64,000 nt of DNA, taken from positions 1 to 64,000 of the forward strand of contig NZ_BMPH01000010.1 in the NCBI RefSeq assembly GCF_014647495.1, read 5' to 3'. The notes below the pieces were generated by a model that ran no database searches, was not told the origin of the DNA, and worked only from the letters and a program-made list of their open reading frames with translations. The DNA is from Glutamicibacter protophormiae. GTDB taxonomy: Bacteria; Actinomycetota; Actinomycetes; Actinomycetales; Micrococcaceae. Each line of letters starts with the position of its first letter. The first letter of the stretch is position 1. Shown here in pieces: positions 17,050-26,682 of the stretch. The translations under genes were made by a program, and so were the position numbers.

Positions 17050-17648
17050 AGATCGAAGTCGCGCGCGCAGACGAACTCGGAGAGGAATACCGACACCAGA
17101 TCGCGGAAGTTCTCACGCAAGGGTTCGCCGAGGATTTCGCTTTCTTTTCCAAAGACCCCGGTGTGCTTGCCGACGCGTTCGCCCCGATGCTCATCCTGGA
17201 GCGCTTCCACATCGCGCTCGTCGACGGCGAGCCCGCCGCGGTCGCGGTCGTCACCGAAGGCGAGCAGGAATGCTTCGAGCCGGATCGGCACGAGCTCCAG
17301 CGCGTGCTCGGTCCAATACACGGGATCATCAGCTATCGGATCATCCGAAGTCAATTCATGGGGGCCTGTGACGGTGCCCGCGACAGTCTGACGGAGATTG
17401 CATTCGTCACGACAACGCCGCAGCATCAGGGCAAAGGCGTAGCCACTGCACTGATGCGTCAGCTCCTGGAGCTACCCTCCGACGAATTCGTGCTGCGTGA
17501 TATCAAGGACACCAACACGCCCGCCCTCGGACTGTACGCTAAGCTCGGATTCACCGAGACGCAGCGACGACGCATCAAGTTCGCGAAGCGAGCTGGATTC
17601 TCCGCGTATGTCTCAATGGGTCTCAACCGCGCTAAGGCTGATGCTTGA
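17046..17648 (+). CDS. GNAT family N-acetyltransferase
   Basis: A 200-residue GNAT protein. LTEIAFVTTTPQHQGKGVATALM contains strand 4 and the Q-x-x-G-x-G/A acetyl-CoA loop, and NTPALGLYAKLGFTET is the usual C-terminal motif. The substrate is unknown. It is cotranscribed with the TetR gene through an ATGA overlap, so the acetyltransferase is probably induced by the TetR ligand, for example a toxic small molecule; that is inference. Confidence 0.87.
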   Translation: MKIEVARADELGEEYRHQIAEVLTQGFAEDFAFFSKDPGVLADAFAPMLILERFHIALVDGEPAAVAVVTEGEQECFEPDRHELQRVLGPIHGIISYRIIRSQFMGACDGARDSLTEIAFVTTTPQHQGKGVATALMRQLLELPSDEFVLRDIKDTNTPALGLYAKLGFTETQRRRIKFAKRAGFSAYVSMGLNRAKADA

Positions 17649-17920
17649 AGGGCGCGCGAACTCGAAAGGTCCCGAAGCGCGCTTCTGGGCTCTGCTCAAG
17701 TACGGGCTCTAGAGCGAAAGTAGAGTTCGACCGGATTGCCGCGCGGATCGGCCTTTGCGACCGTCCGTTCGCTCGCCGCAACACGGGGCCGGGTAACGCC
17801 GCCTGCCTGCGGCGTTGTACTTGAACGAAAATGGCCCATGTGCCTTGAACGGTATCGCTATTTTGGAGAAGCTTTCTTTTCCTTCCGGAGCTATGTGGCG
17901 ATGAATCATGTTCAAGATGC
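17649..17920. other. Gap between GNAT gene and ychF terminator
   Basis: About 270 bases without a supported gene. Apart from the small hairpin at 17795-17816 nothing is recognised. It is the right-hand junction of the segment between the ychF relics and the intact ychF. Confidence 0.4.
17795..17816 (+). terminator. Hairpin after the TetR-GNAT operon
   Basis: Perfect eight-base arms (AACGCCGC at 17795-17802 and its complement at 17809-17816) with a six-base loop, 147 bases past the GNAT stop. No T-run follows, so function as a terminator is tentative. Confidence 0.35.
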
Positions 17921-17956
17921 AAAAACGCCCCCGGTTTCAAAAGAAACCGGGGGCGC
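17921..17956 (-). terminator. Rho-independent terminator of ychF
   Basis: A 13-bp perfect stem (17926-17938 with 17943-17955), a four-base loop, and on the minus strand a TTTTT tail directly after the stem. It follows the ychF stop by 16 bases. Confidence 0.88.
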
Positions 17957-17971
17957 AAAAGCACCTCAGGA

Positions 17972-19057
17972 TTAAACGTTGAAGCGGAACTCCACGACGT
18001 CGCCGTCCTGCATGATGTAGTCCTTGCCTTCGATGCGCGCCTTGCCGGCGGACTTCGCATTGGCTACCGAACCGGCGGTGACCAGGTCGTCGAATCCGAT
18101 GACCTCGGCCTTGATGAAGCCGCGCTGGAAGTCGGTGTGGATCACGCCGGCCGCCTCAGGAGCGGTGGCACCCTTGCGGACGGTCCACGCGCGGGTTTCC
18201 TTCGGACCGGCGGTCAGGTAGGTCTGCAGGCCAAGGGTGTCGAAGCCGACGCGGGCCAACTTGCCCAGGCCGGACTCGACGATGCCTGCGTCTTCCATCA
18301 TCTCTTCGGCTTCGTCCTCTTCCAGTTCGGCCAGCTCGGCCTCGAACTGGGCGTCCAGGAAGATCGCCTCGGCCGGAGCCACGAGCGCGGAGAGCTTCTC
18401 CTGCATCTCGGTGTCGGCCAAGCCTGCCTCATCGGTGTTGAACACGTAGATGAACGGCTTGGTGGTCATCAGCTGCATCGGCGCGAGCTCAACGAGGTCC
18501 ACGCCGTCGGTCTTGCTTGCCGAGTAGAGGGTGCGGCCGTCTTCGAGGATCTTCTGCGCGGCCAGCACGGCGTCCAGGAAGGACTTCTCGATCTTCTTGG
18601 TGCGCAGCTCCTTCTCCAGGCGCGGCAGCTGGTTCTCGATGGTCTGCAGGTCGGCCAGGATCAGCTCGGTGGCGATGGTCTCGATGTCCGAGGCCGGGTC
18701 GACCTTGCCGTTCACGTGGATCACGTCGTCGTTGACGAACGCGCGGGTGACCTGGCAGATCGCGTCGGCCTCGCGGATGGTGGCGAGGAACTTGTTGCCC
18801 AGGCCTTCACCCTCCGAAGCGCCCTTCACGATGCCGGCGATGTCCACGAAGGACACCGTGGCCGGCAGGATGCGCTCGGAGTTGAAGATCCCGGAGAGGA
18901 CCTTCAGGCGCGAGTCCGGCAGCGGCACGACACCTACGTTGGGTTCGATGGTCGCGAACGGGTAGTTGGCTGCCAGCACCTGGGCACGGGTCAGCGCGTT
19001 GAACATGGTGGACTTGCCGACGTTGGGCAGTCCGACGATTCCGATAGTAAGAGCCAC
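17972..19057 (-). CDS. ychF: Ribosome-binding ATPase YchF
   Basis: A 361-residue Obg-family protein: Walker A GLPNVGKST at residue 8, switch FATIEPNVG, DIAGIVKGA (G3), a base-recognition motif NTDE in place of the GTPase NKxD (the reason YchF prefers ATP), a coiled-coil insertion around residues 130-170 and a C-terminal TGS domain ending VVEFRFNV. It binds ribosomes and influences translation and oxidative-stress responses. Full length. A strong terminator follows. Degraded copies of its 3' end lie 1.7 and 2 kb further along on the same strand. Confidence 0.97.
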   Translation of the reverse strand: MALTIGIVGLPNVGKSTMFNALTRAQVLAANYPFATIEPNVGVVPLPDSRLKVLSGIFNSERILPATVSFVDIAGIVKGASEGEGLGNKFLATIREADAICQVTRAFVNDDVIHVNGKVDPASDIETIATELILADLQTIENQLPRLEKELRTKKIEKSFLDAVLAAQKILEDGRTLYSASKTDGVDLVELAPMQLMTTKPFIYVFNTDEAGLADTEMQEKLSALVAPAEAIFLDAQFEAELAELEEDEAEEMMEDAGIVESGLGKLARVGFDTLGLQTYLTAGPKETRAWTVRKGATAPEAAGVIHTDFQRGFIKAEVIGFDDLVTAGSVANAKSAGKARIEGKDYIMQDGDVVEFRFNV

Positions 19058-19126
19058 GGGAGGAAATTCTACCTTTTACTAGTATTGTGCGCCCAGTTCT
19101 GTGCGGACGCGTGAAATATGTTGGGC

Positions 19127-20224
19127 CTAGCGGGATGCGGGGCGCGGGCCGCGTCCGCCCAGGGCGCGCTCCTCATCGCCGGATTCCTTCAGCTTGCTGC
19201 GGATCTCCTTGGGCAGCGAGAAGATGATGTCCTCTTCCGCGGTGGTGACCTCGGCGACGTCGTTGAAGCCGTACTCGGCCAGCAGCGCGACGACCTCGCG
19301 CACCAGCACCTCGGGCACCGAGGCGCCGGAGGTCACGCCCACGGTGGAGACGCCTTCGAACCAGGTCTCGTCGACCTCGTTGGCGAAGTCCACGCGGTAG
19401 GCTGCCTTGGCGCCGTGGTCCAGCGCGACCTCGACCAGGCGCACCGAGTTCGAGGAGTTCGCCGACCCCACGACGATCACCAGGTCCGCCTGCGGGGCGA
19501 TGTTCTTGATGGCCGCCTGGCGGTTGGTGGTCGCATAGCAGATGTCGTCGCTGGGCGGATCCTGCAGGTTCGGGAAGCGCTTGCGCAGACGTCGCACGAT
19601 CTCCATGGTCTCGTCCACGCTCAGCGTGGTCTGCGAGAGCCAGATCAGCTTGTCCGGGTTCTTCACCTGGACGGTGTCAGCCTCTTCCGGGTTGTTCACG
19701 ATGGTGGTGACCTCGGGGGCCTCGCCGTAGGTGCCTTCGACCTCCTCATGGCCTTCGTGGCCGATGAGCAGGATCTCGTAGTCGTTCTTGGCGAAGCGCA
19801 CGGCCTCGCGGTGCACCTTGGTCACCAGCGGGCAGGTCGCGTCGATGGTCTGCAGGCCGCGGTCCGCGGCGGACTGCACCACGGCCGGGGAGACGCCGTG
19901 GGCGGAGAACACCACCAGGGCGCCCTCGGGCACTTCCTCGTTTTCCTCCACGAAGATCGCCCCGCGGGACTCCAGCTCGGAGACCACGTGGATGTTGTGC
20001 ACGATCTGCTTGCGCACGTAGACCGGCGGGCCGTAGTGCTCCAGCGCCTTCTCCACCGCCACCACCGCGCGGTCCACGCCGGCGCAGTAGCCGCGCGGAG
20101 CGGCCAGCAGCACCTTGCGTTCGGTCACCAGCGGGGAAGCCGCCAGGATCTCCTGCACAGGGCGGCGGGTGCGCGGAATACGGGGAACCGGCAGGGATAC
20201 CGGGACAGAAGTGGAAGTAGCCAT
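19127..20224 (-). CDS. ispH: 4-hydroxy-3-methylbut-2-enyl diphosphate reductase
   Basis: A 365-residue IspH, the last enzyme of the MEP isoprenoid pathway, converting HMBPP to IPP and DMAPP. The three cysteines that bind the 4Fe-4S cluster are in [23 protein letters not shown] and [24 protein letters not shown] and [10 protein letters not shown] are the substrate-binding motifs. The protein has a 30-residue N-terminal extension typical of actinobacterial IspH and a short basic tail. It is divergent from xseA across a 200-base region. Confidence 0.97.
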   Translation of the reverse strand: MATSTSVPVSLPVPRIPRTRRPVQEILAASPLVTERKVLLAAPRGYCAGVDRAVVAVEKALEHYGPPVYVRKQIVHNIHVVSELESRGAIFVEENEEVPEGALVVFSAHGVSPAVVQSAADRGLQTIDATCPLVTKVHREAVRFAKNDYEILLIGHEGHEEVEGTYGEAPEVTTIVNNPEEADTVQVKNPDKLIWLSQTTLSVDETMEIVRRLRKRFPNLQDPPSDDICYATTNRQAAIKNIAPQADLVIVVGSANSSNSVRLVEVALDHGAKAAYRVDFANEVDETWFEGVSTVGVTSGASVPEVLVREVVALLAEYGFNDVAEVTTAEEDIIFSLPKEIRSKLKESGDEERALGGRGPRPASR

Positions 20225-20432
20225 ACCCCTAGTCTACGAAGTGGGCGCAAGTTAGCGCATGCTCATATGAGCCGAACCACCCCGACTGGCCTGTGAGTTC
20301 CGCCTCTGCCGGTGATTTGGCGGTCCGTGCGCGGCCGTCGGCCGGGGCAAATCCGCGCAGATGTCGCACCGGTGGTGTAGCGTCGATTGCGCGCCACAGG
20401 TGCGCAAGAACAGCCAAAGGAGCCGTGAGCAG

Positions 20433-21707
20433 ATGCAGTCACCGCCGTCAGCCGGCGCGCCGACCGGCGTGCCCGCCACCGCTGCGCAGACGAGCCCGGA
20501 GAACCCCTGGCCGCTGCGGGTGCTGTCGGAAAAGCTGAAGATCCACATCGAGAACTCCCCCTACACCTGGGTGGAGGGACAGCTGCTGGAGGCGAACGTG
20601 CGCAACGGCCACGCCTACCTGACGCTGCGCGACGTCGACGTGGACAACTCGTTCTCCGTAACCATCTGGTCCTCGGTCATGCGCCAGCTGGAAACCACCC
20701 CCACCGTGGGCTCGCGCGTGGTCGCCCGGGTCAAGCCCAGCTTCTACGCCAAGACGGGCCGGCTGTCGCTGAACGCCACCAACCTGCGCCCCGTGGGCCT
20801 GGGCGAACTGCTGCTGCGCCTGGAACGGCTGCGCCAGGCGCTTGGCGCCGAAGGCCTGTTCGACCCCTCGCGCAAGCGCCGGCTGCCGGTGCTGCCCGGA
20901 CGCATCGGGCTGATCACCGGGCGCGACTCGGACGCGGAGAAGGACGTGGTGCGCAACGCGACGCTGCGCTGGCCCGCCGTGCAGTTCTCCATCATCAACA
21001 CCGCCGTGCAGGGGGTGGACGCGGTCCCGCAGGTCATCGCCGCGTTGCAGAAGCTGGATGCGGACCCTCAGGTCGAGGTCATCGTGATCGCCCGCGGCGG
21101 CGGCGCACTGGAGGACCTGCTGCCGTTCTCCAACGAGGACCTGGTTCGCGCCGTGGCCGCGGCGACCACGCCAGTGGTCTCCGCCATCGGCCACGAGGCC
21201 GACCGCCCGATCCTCGACGACGTCGCCGACCTGCGCGCCTCCACCCCCACCGACGCGGCCAAGCGCATCGTGCCGGACCTGAATGAGGAGTTCGCCGGGC
21301 TGGATGCCGCCCGCCAACGCCTGCAACGGTCCATCGACACCATGCTGCAGCGCGAGAAGCTGCTGGTCTCCTCGCTGCGTGCCCGCCCGGTGCTGGCCAA
21401 CCCGCAGGTCATGGTGGATTCCCGGACCGAGGATCTGCAGCGCTGGGTGCAGCGTTCCACCGCGCTGATGGGCCACCGCGTGCAGCGCGCCCAGGACGAA
21501 GTCACCCACCTGCGCGCCCAGGTGCGCGCGCTGTCGCCCCAGCAGACCCTTGACCGGGGCTACTCGGTCACCCAACGGGCCGACGGCAGCGTGCTGCGCG
21601 ACGCCGCCACCGCCAACCCGCAGGACCTGCTGCGCATCAGGGTCGCCGCAGGCCAGCTCACCGCCACCGTCCAGGACATCTTCCCCGCTGCCCCGGCAGC
21701 CAACTAG
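20433..21707 (+). CDS. xseA: Exodeoxyribonuclease VII large subunit
   Basis: A 424-residue XseA with an N-terminal OB-fold ([22 protein letters not shown]), the nuclease core ([62 protein letters not shown]) and a C-terminal coiled coil that binds XseB. It degrades single-stranded DNA. The ATG at 20433 has AAGGAG 11 bases upstream; an in-frame ATG at 20361 reaches into the ispH promoter region. xseB follows 16 bases downstream. Confidence 0.96.
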   Translation: MQSPPSAGAPTGVPATAAQTSPENPWPLRVLSEKLKIHIENSPYTWVEGQLLEANVRNGHAYLTLRDVDVDNSFSVTIWSSVMRQLETTPTVGSRVVARVKPSFYAKTGRLSLNATNLRPVGLGELLLRLERLRQALGAEGLFDPSRKRRLPVLPGRIGLITGRDSDAEKDVVRNATLRWPAVQFSIINTAVQGVDAVPQVIAALQKLDADPQVEVIVIARGGGALEDLLPFSNEDLVRAVAAATTPVVSAIGHEADRPILDDVADLRASTPTDAAKRIVPDLNEEFAGLDAARQRLQRSIDTMLQREKLLVSSLRARPVLANPQVMVDSRTEDLQRWVQRSTALMGHRVQRAQDEVTHLRAQVRALSPQQTLDRGYSVTQRADGSVLRDAATANPQDLLRIRVAAGQLTATVQDIFPAAPAAN

Positions 21708-21723
21708 TTTGGAGCACCGACCC

Positions 21724-21954
21724 ATGAATGAACAGATTCCGGCCGAGATCGCCGCGCTGTCCTACGAGCAGGCCCGCGACGAGCTGGTTGCCGTCGTCAA
21801 CCAGCTGGAGACCGGCGGCGCGCCGCTGGAAGCTTCGCTGGCCCTGTGGGAGCGCGGCGAAGCGCTGGCCGCCCACTGCGAGAACTGGCTCAACGGCGTC
21901 TCGCAGCGCCTTGAAGCAGCCCGTGCCCGCCACCTGGAGAACTCCGAGGACTAA
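21724..21954 (+). CDS. xseB: Exodeoxyribonuclease VII small subunit
   Basis: A 76-residue acidic helical protein with the XseB signature: [38 protein letters not shown]. It forms the heteromultimer with XseA. It lies 16 bases after xseA in the same operon and has GGAG upstream of its ATG. Confidence 0.95.
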   Translation: MNEQIPAEIAALSYEQARDELVAVVNQLETGGAPLEASLALWERGEALAAHCENWLNGVSQRLEAARARHLENSED

Positions 21955-22095
21955 TCCTGCAGCCAGGTCGGAACCAAGGGATTCCTGGTGCTGCACGACA
22001 TGGAGCACTCCGGCTGCCTGGCGATGCCGGCTTCCGGGGGCGCGTCTCCGTTACCGATCAGCAGCGCCGGCCTTGCACTGGGGTACCTTGGGTGG

Positions 22096-22527
22096 GTGCA
22101 GTTCAAAATGTTTGAGGCCTATGCAGCCTCTTTGGCGGAGCCCGTTGCCGTGACCCCCGAAGCGCAGAACAGCGACTACGAGTCCGGCCTCGCCCAGATC
22201 GACGGCGAAACATGGCATATTCGTACGGCACGCAATACCCCGACGAAGCCTGGCGCTTTCGTGGCATTCTGGCGCCGGGGAATCGACGGAACGACCATAC
22301 CGTTCAGCGATGAGGATACCGCCGCAGGCCTGCTCGTCTTCGTGGAGCAGCAGGGCCGACGTGGTGTCTTTCGTTTTGCCGGCGCGCATCTGGCCGAGCT
22401 GGGAATCACCTCCGGCAGAAGGCCCGGCAAACGCGGGTTCCGGGTCTACCCCAGCTGGTGCAAGGACTTGAATACCCAGGCAACAGCCGCACAACGGGCT
22501 CAATCACCCGCATTCGAAGAATTCTGA
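22096..22527 (+). CDS. MepB family protein
   Basis: About 143 residues resembling the MepB family (the third gene of the staphylococcal mepRAB operon, function unknown). Supporting motifs are YESGLAQIDGETWHIRTAR, TPTKPGAFVAFW and the C-terminal GKRGFRVYPSW followed by the TQATAAQRAQ segment. The start is uncertain: GTG at 22096 or ATG at 22108, neither with a strong ribosome site. It follows xseB by about 140 bases and is convergent with ppk2. Confidence 0.78.
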   Translation: MQFKMFEAYAASLAEPVAVTPEAQNSDYESGLAQIDGETWHIRTARNTPTKPGAFVAFWRRGIDGTTIPFSDEDTAAGLLVFVEQQGRRGVFRFAGAHLAELGITSGRRPGKRGFRVYPSWCKDLNTQATAAQRAQSPAFEEF

Positions 22528-22756
22528 ATTGGCCGACCCAGCTGACCGGCTCAGGGCTTCAGCGATCCCCAAGCAGAACCGTAGTTGCCGACGAACCCGA
22601 CTGTCCGCATCGCTTCCTTCCTCCGCGGTCCCTAGTCAGGCCATCGCCCACATCGGTTCAAAACTGGACATCCATCCGTCCGCGCCAGACAGGAAATCTC
22701 CCCTTGGCTGCGCAACGCGGAGGAAGCGGACTCCGGGGACACCATAAGAAGCTCGA

Positions 22757-23620
22757 CTAGCGTGTCGCGTCAAGCCGGGCCTTTTCCGCGGCAACGTCGA
22801 ACTTCGCCGGCGGCCACTGCGGATCGATGTGCCGCAACGCCTGCAGCAGCAGCTCGGCGACGCACAGCCGGGCGCGCCACTTCTGGTCCGCCGGGATGAC
22901 GAACCACGGGGCCGCGGCGCTGTCGGTGCGGTTGATCGCGACCTGGTAGGCCTGCTGGTAGTCGTCCCAGCGCAGCCGGTCCTCCACGTCGCTGGCCGCG
23001 TACTTCCAGAACTTGTCCGGACGTTCGAGCCGCTCGGAGAGGCGCTGATACTGTTCGTCGCGGCTGATGTGCAGCATCACCTTGATCGGGTGGATGTGCA
23101 GCTCCCCCAGCCGCTTCTCGAATGCGGTGATCTTCGCGTAGCGCTTCTCCACCTGCTCGGCGGTGCTCAGCCGCTGCACCCGGTGGATCAGCACGTCCTC
23201 GTAGTGCGAACGGTCGAAGACGCCGATGATGCCGCGCCGCGGCAGCCGCTTTTCGACACGCCACAGGAAGTCGTGCGCCAGTTCCTCCGGGGTCGGAGCC
23301 TTGAACGCGTAGTGGTCAACACCCTGCGGGTCCAGCAGGCCCACCACGTGGCGCACGATTCCGCCCTTGCCGGAGGTGTCCATGCCCTGCAGGATCAGCA
23401 GCACCGAGTCCTCGGCCTCCTGCTGCAGCGCGGAGGCGAAGAGCCGTTCCTGCAGCGAGGACAGCTCCTCGCCCAGCTCCTTCATCCGCAGAGCGGCTTC
23501 CTTCTTGTCCTGCGGCGCATCCGCCGGCCACCAGTCCGGGTCTCCCGTCGCGCGCTGGGACAGATCCAGGCCGGGCTCGGCGCGCAGCGCGCTGATCAGG
23601 TTTTCCGGGTAGGCGGTCAT
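22757..23620 (-). CDS. PPK2 family polyphosphate kinase / polyphosphate:nucleotide phosphotransferase
   Basis: A 287-residue single-domain PPK2. Walker A GMDTSGKGG, the lid FKAPTPEELAHDFLWR, and Walker B/lid FDRSHYEDVLIHRV are all in place. Such enzymes move phosphate between polyphosphate and nucleotides; PPK2 class (ADP, AMP or both) cannot be set from these motifs alone. The ATG at 23620 is preceded by GGGAG with five-base spacing. Monocistronic, convergent with the MepB-like gene. Confidence 0.92.
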   Translation of the reverse strand: MTAYPENLISALRAEPGLDLSQRATGDPDWWPADAPQDKKEAALRMKELGEELSSLQERLFASALQQEAEDSVLLILQGMDTSGKGGIVRHVVGLLDPQGVDHYAFKAPTPEELAHDFLWRVEKRLPRRGIIGVFDRSHYEDVLIHRVQRLSTAEQVEKRYAKITAFEKRLGELHIHPIKVMLHISRDEQYQRLSERLERPDKFWKYAASDVEDRLRWDDYQQAYQVAINRTDSAAAPWFVIPADQKWRARLCVAELLLQALRHIDPQWPPAKFDVAAEKARLDATR

Positions 23621-23759
23621 CGTTTCTCCCTTGTCCCGCACGTATTTGGTGCCAGCCTACCGGCTTCGAGCCATGGCGCAGTAGTCCGTGCGGACACATT
23701 CGGTCGCGTAATGATGTTCAATCCCCGCCCTGCTGCGCTCAAGACTGTGCAACGAGAAA

Positions 23760-23800
23760 CACCACCCCGCTGGGCTGGATTCCAACTCGACGGGGTGGTG
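23760..23800 (-). terminator. Hairpin downstream of the aminotransferase gene
   Basis: Perfect ten-base arms (23760-23769 and 23791-23800) with a 21-base loop, 20 bases after the aminotransferase stop on the minus strand and followed by TTTCTCGTTG. Probable intrinsic terminator. Confidence 0.6.
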
Positions 23801-23819
23801 CTCAAAGGTACTGCAGGAG

Positions 23820-25040
23820 CTAGGCGCGGGCGCGCCAGTCCTCAAGGAAGGTGCCGATGCGGCCGACCGCGTCGGTCAGGTCGCGCACGTTGGGCAGCGT
23901 GACCAGGCGGAAGTGGTCCGGGCGCACCCAGTTGAACGCGGTGCCCTGGGAGATCAGGATCTTCTGCGCCTTGAGCAGCTCCAGGGCGAACTTCTCGTCG
24001 TCGTGGATCGGGTAGACCTCGGGATCCAGCTTCGGGAACATGTACAGCGCTCCCCTGGCCTTCTGCACGCTCACACCCGGGATGGCGGTGAGCAGGTTGT
24101 AGGCCGCGTCGCGCTGCTCCAGCAGGCGACCGCCGGGCAGGATCAGGTCGTTGATCGACTGGTAGCCCCCCAGCGCAGTCTGGATCGCATGCTGCGCCGG
24201 CACGTTGGCGCACAGGCGCATGTTGGTCAGCAGGTTGATGCCCTCGATGTAGTCCGCGGCCAGGTGGCGCGGGCCGGAGATGGCCATCCAGCCGGCGCGG
24301 AAGCCGCAGACCCGGTAGGCCTTGGACAGTCCGGAGAAGGTGATGACCAGCACGTCGTCGGCCAGGCCGGCGGTGTTGATGTGCTCGGCATCGTCGTACA
24401 GGATCTTCTCGTAGATCTCGTCGGAGAAGACGATCAGATCGTGCTTGCGGGCCAGCTCCAGGATCCCCTCCAGGGTCTCCTTGGGGTAGACCGCGCCGGT
24501 GGGGTTGTTCGGGTTGATGATCACGATGCCCTTGGTGCGGTCGGTGATCTTCGCTTCCATGTCCTCCAGGTCCGGAAGCCAGCCCTCTTCCTCCACGTTG
24601 AGGTAGTGCACCGGGGTGCCGCCGGCCAGCGAGACCGACGCGGTCCACAGCGGGTAGTCGGGAGCCGGGATCAGCACCTCGTCGCCGTTGTTCAGCAGCG
24701 CGTTCAGGCTCAGGGTGATCAGCTCGGAGACGCCGTTGCCCAGGTAGACGTCGTCCACGCCGATGGTCTGGATGCCGCGGGTCTGGTAGTACTGCGAGAC
24801 CGCGGTGCGGGCGGAGAGGATGCCGCGCGAGTCGGAGTAGCCCTGGGCGTTGGGCAGGTTGCGAATCATGTCGACGAGCACCGCGTCGGGCGCCTCGAAG
24901 CCGAACGGCGCGGGATTGCCGATGTTCAGCTTCAGGATGCGGTGGCCCTCGGCCTCCATGCGGGTGGCGTGCTCCAGCAGCGGCCCGCGGATGTCGTAGA
25001 GGACGTTGTGCAGTTTCGTCGATTGTTTGAATTCGGCCAT
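23820..25040 (-). CDS. alaA: Pyridoxal phosphate-dependent aminotransferase, AlaA-like
   Basis: A 406-residue class I aminotransferase. LNIGNPAPFGFEAPD begins the fold, NPNNPTGAVYP binds substrate and cofactor, FSDEIYEKILYD carries the PLP-stacking region, and SGLSKAYRVCGFRAGW holds the Schiff-base lysine. The sequence layout matches AlaA-type glutamate-pyruvate aminotransferases (alanine synthesis), though aspartate or aromatic activity is possible. It is full length. The lipoprotein gene upstream ends 90 bases before it. Confidence 0.9.
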   Translation of the reverse strand: MAEFKQSTKLHNVLYDIRGPLLEHATRMEAEGHRILKLNIGNPAPFGFEAPDAVLVDMIRNLPNAQGYSDSRGILSARTAVSQYYQTRGIQTIGVDDVYLGNGVSELITLSLNALLNNGDEVLIPAPDYPLWTASVSLAGGTPVHYLNVEEEGWLPDLEDMEAKITDRTKGIVIINPNNPTGAVYPKETLEGILELARKHDLIVFSDEIYEKILYDDAEHINTAGLADDVLVITFSGLSKAYRVCGFRAGWMAISGPRHLAADYIEGINLLTNMRLCANVPAQHAIQTALGGYQSINDLILPGGRLLEQRDAAYNLLTAIPGVSVQKARGALYMFPKLDPEVYPIHDDEKFALELLKAQKILISQGTAFNWVRPDHFRLVTLPNVRDLTDAVGRIGTFLEDWRARA

Positions 25041-25129
25041 GGGTACACTTTCTCACGTCAGGCGCGCGCGGCGCGCCTTGTTACTCAACCGTTGCACTCG
25101 GCCGACGTCGTCGGCCGGGTGACGGGCTG

Positions 25130-26044
25130 CTAGTTGTCGATGATCCAGCGCCAGCGCTGCGCGGCGTCTTCCGGCGCCATCGCATCGGGGCCGGAGACCA
25201 TCCTGTTCAGGCCGATCAGCGCCTGCTGGTTCATCTGGCGGGTCACCTGGTTCAGGCCGTCGGCAGCGTCCCGGTCCACCGCGTCGCCGGCCAGCGCCAG
25301 GTAGGGGGCGGCGTCGAACAGCTCCGAGCTGCCGTCGACCATGGAGAACCCCTCGTCGCCGATCACCGCGTCCTGCCGCTCCAGCACGACCACGCGGCCC
25401 ACCGAGGCGCGCAGCTCATCGTGCAGCTTGGCGGCGTCGACGGTGCGGAACACCGGGTCGGCGCAACCGGCACCCGCCAGCGCGCTGTCCAGCCCGGCGG
25501 TCGACGCGGCGGAGACGAAGGCCAGTTCGCTGCAGGCGGTGGCCAGCGAGGCGACCGAGTCGATGGAGTATTCGATCGCCTCGGCGCCGGAAAGCACCAT
25601 GACGGCGTCGGCATCGCCCTCGGACAGCGGCAGCGCGGTGAACCCGAGCTCGGCGTCGTTGACCAGTCCCACGAGCGCCTTGGCCTCGTCGCCGGACAGC
25701 CGCTGGTCCTCGCCGCGCGGGTCCAGGTCCGCCGGCAGCAGTCCGATGGCCGCCGGGGCGGTGTCGATCGCGATGTCCGCGGCGCCGTCGGCCACCTGGC
25801 GGTAGGGATCCTGCGAGGGCTTGGCGAAGCTGATGGTGTAGCCCAGCTTCTCCAGGGCGTCGCCGTAGACGTGCGACAGCGCCTGCCCGGTGGGATCCGC
25901 GGCAGGGGCGATGCGCAGCGCGACGTCCCGGCTGGGCTCGGTTCCAGCGTCCTGCGGCGGGTTCGTGCAGCCGGCCAGCGGCAGGGCCAGTACGCAGGCG
26001 GCCAGGGCCAGCGTGCGGGCGGGGGTGGTGTGTGGGAACTTCAT
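25130..26044 (-). CDS. Substrate-binding lipoprotein, ProX/OpuAC-like
   Basis: A 304-residue exported lipoprotein: a signal peptide with basic start and hydrophobic core ending in the lipobox LAGC at residues 23-26, then a periplasmic-binding fold (VALRIAPAADPTGQALSHVYGDALEKLGYTI, IDTAPAAIGLLP). It resembles glycine betaine/osmoprotectant binding proteins of ABC importers. No permease or ATPase gene is adjacent, so it is an orphan; the ligand is inferred only loosely. Confidence 0.78.
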   Translation of the reverse strand: MKFPHTTPARTLALAACVLALPLAGCTNPPQDAGTEPSRDVALRIAPAADPTGQALSHVYGDALEKLGYTISFAKPSQDPYRQVADGAADIAIDTAPAAIGLLPADLDPRGEDQRLSGDEAKALVGLVNDAELGFTALPLSEGDADAVMVLSGAEAIEYSIDSVASLATACSELAFVSAASTAGLDSALAGAGCADPVFRTVDAAKLHDELRASVGRVVVLERQDAVIGDEGFSMVDGSSELFDAAPYLALAGDAVDRDAADGLNQVTRQMNQQALIGLNRMVSGPDAMAPEDAAQRWRWIIDN

Positions 26045-26077
26045 GTCCCTACCGATTTTAGGCCAGCGCGGGGCGGA

Positions 26078-26557
26078 TCAGTGGTTGCGCGCGCCGGGAT
26101 CGGTCATCCGCAGCATCACATCCACCCTTTCGATCCTGTTCAGCTGGCGGATTTCCTCGCGGGTGAACCAGGCGGCCTGGCTGGTGGAGCCGTTCTGCTC
26201 GGCGCGCAGCTCCCCGCCGGCCAGCTGCGCGGTATAGGTGACAGCGACGGTCTGCATGGGATGGCCGCCTCCCGAGTAGCGTTTGGCGCCGGGGATGATG
26301 CCGGTGGTGACATCCAGCAGCGCCAGGTGGTCCACGTGGTAGCCGGTTTCCTCGAAGACCTCGCGCACCACCCCGTCCGAGGTCTGCTCGCCCAGATCGA
26401 TGCCGCCGCCGGGCAGCGTCCAGCGCGGGATGAACTGCGGATCGCGGTGGCGCATGTCCCAGAGGGCCAGCAGCACCTTGCCCGCGTTCTCCACCAGCGC
26501 GTAGGCGGCCAGGCGGGTGTCGTACAGTTCTCCGGTCTGCTCGGATGCTCGTGTCAT
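26078..26557 (-). CDS. NUDIX hydrolase
   Basis: A 159-residue protein with a perfect NUDIX box, G-x5-E-x7-R-E-V-x-E-E-T-G-Y (GGIDLGEQTSDGVVREVFEE). It removes nucleoside diphosphate-linked moieties; substrate unknown. The ATG at 26557 (MTRASEQTG) is chosen as the family-like start; an earlier in-frame ATG at 26626 has no matching extension in the family. It lies 33 bases upstream of the lipoprotein gene on the same strand and is divergent from the Lrp gene. Confidence 0.9.
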   Translation of the reverse strand: MTRASEQTGELYDTRLAAYALVENAGKVLLALWDMRHRDPQFIPRWTLPGGGIDLGEQTSDGVVREVFEETGYHVDHLALLDVTTGIIPGAKRYSGGGHPMQTVAVTYTAQLAGGELRAEQNGSTSQAAWFTREEIRQLNRIERVDVMLRMTDPGARNH

Positions 26558-26682
26558 GAGACTAATATATCCGTCGGCGCCGGCCGTTCCGGGCAGCTGC
26601 GCCGCACCCCGGCGGCAGCACGGCACGCGCCTTGCGCATCGAAGCAGTGCTCGATTCAGCCCAAGTATGGTGAAATATTCTT

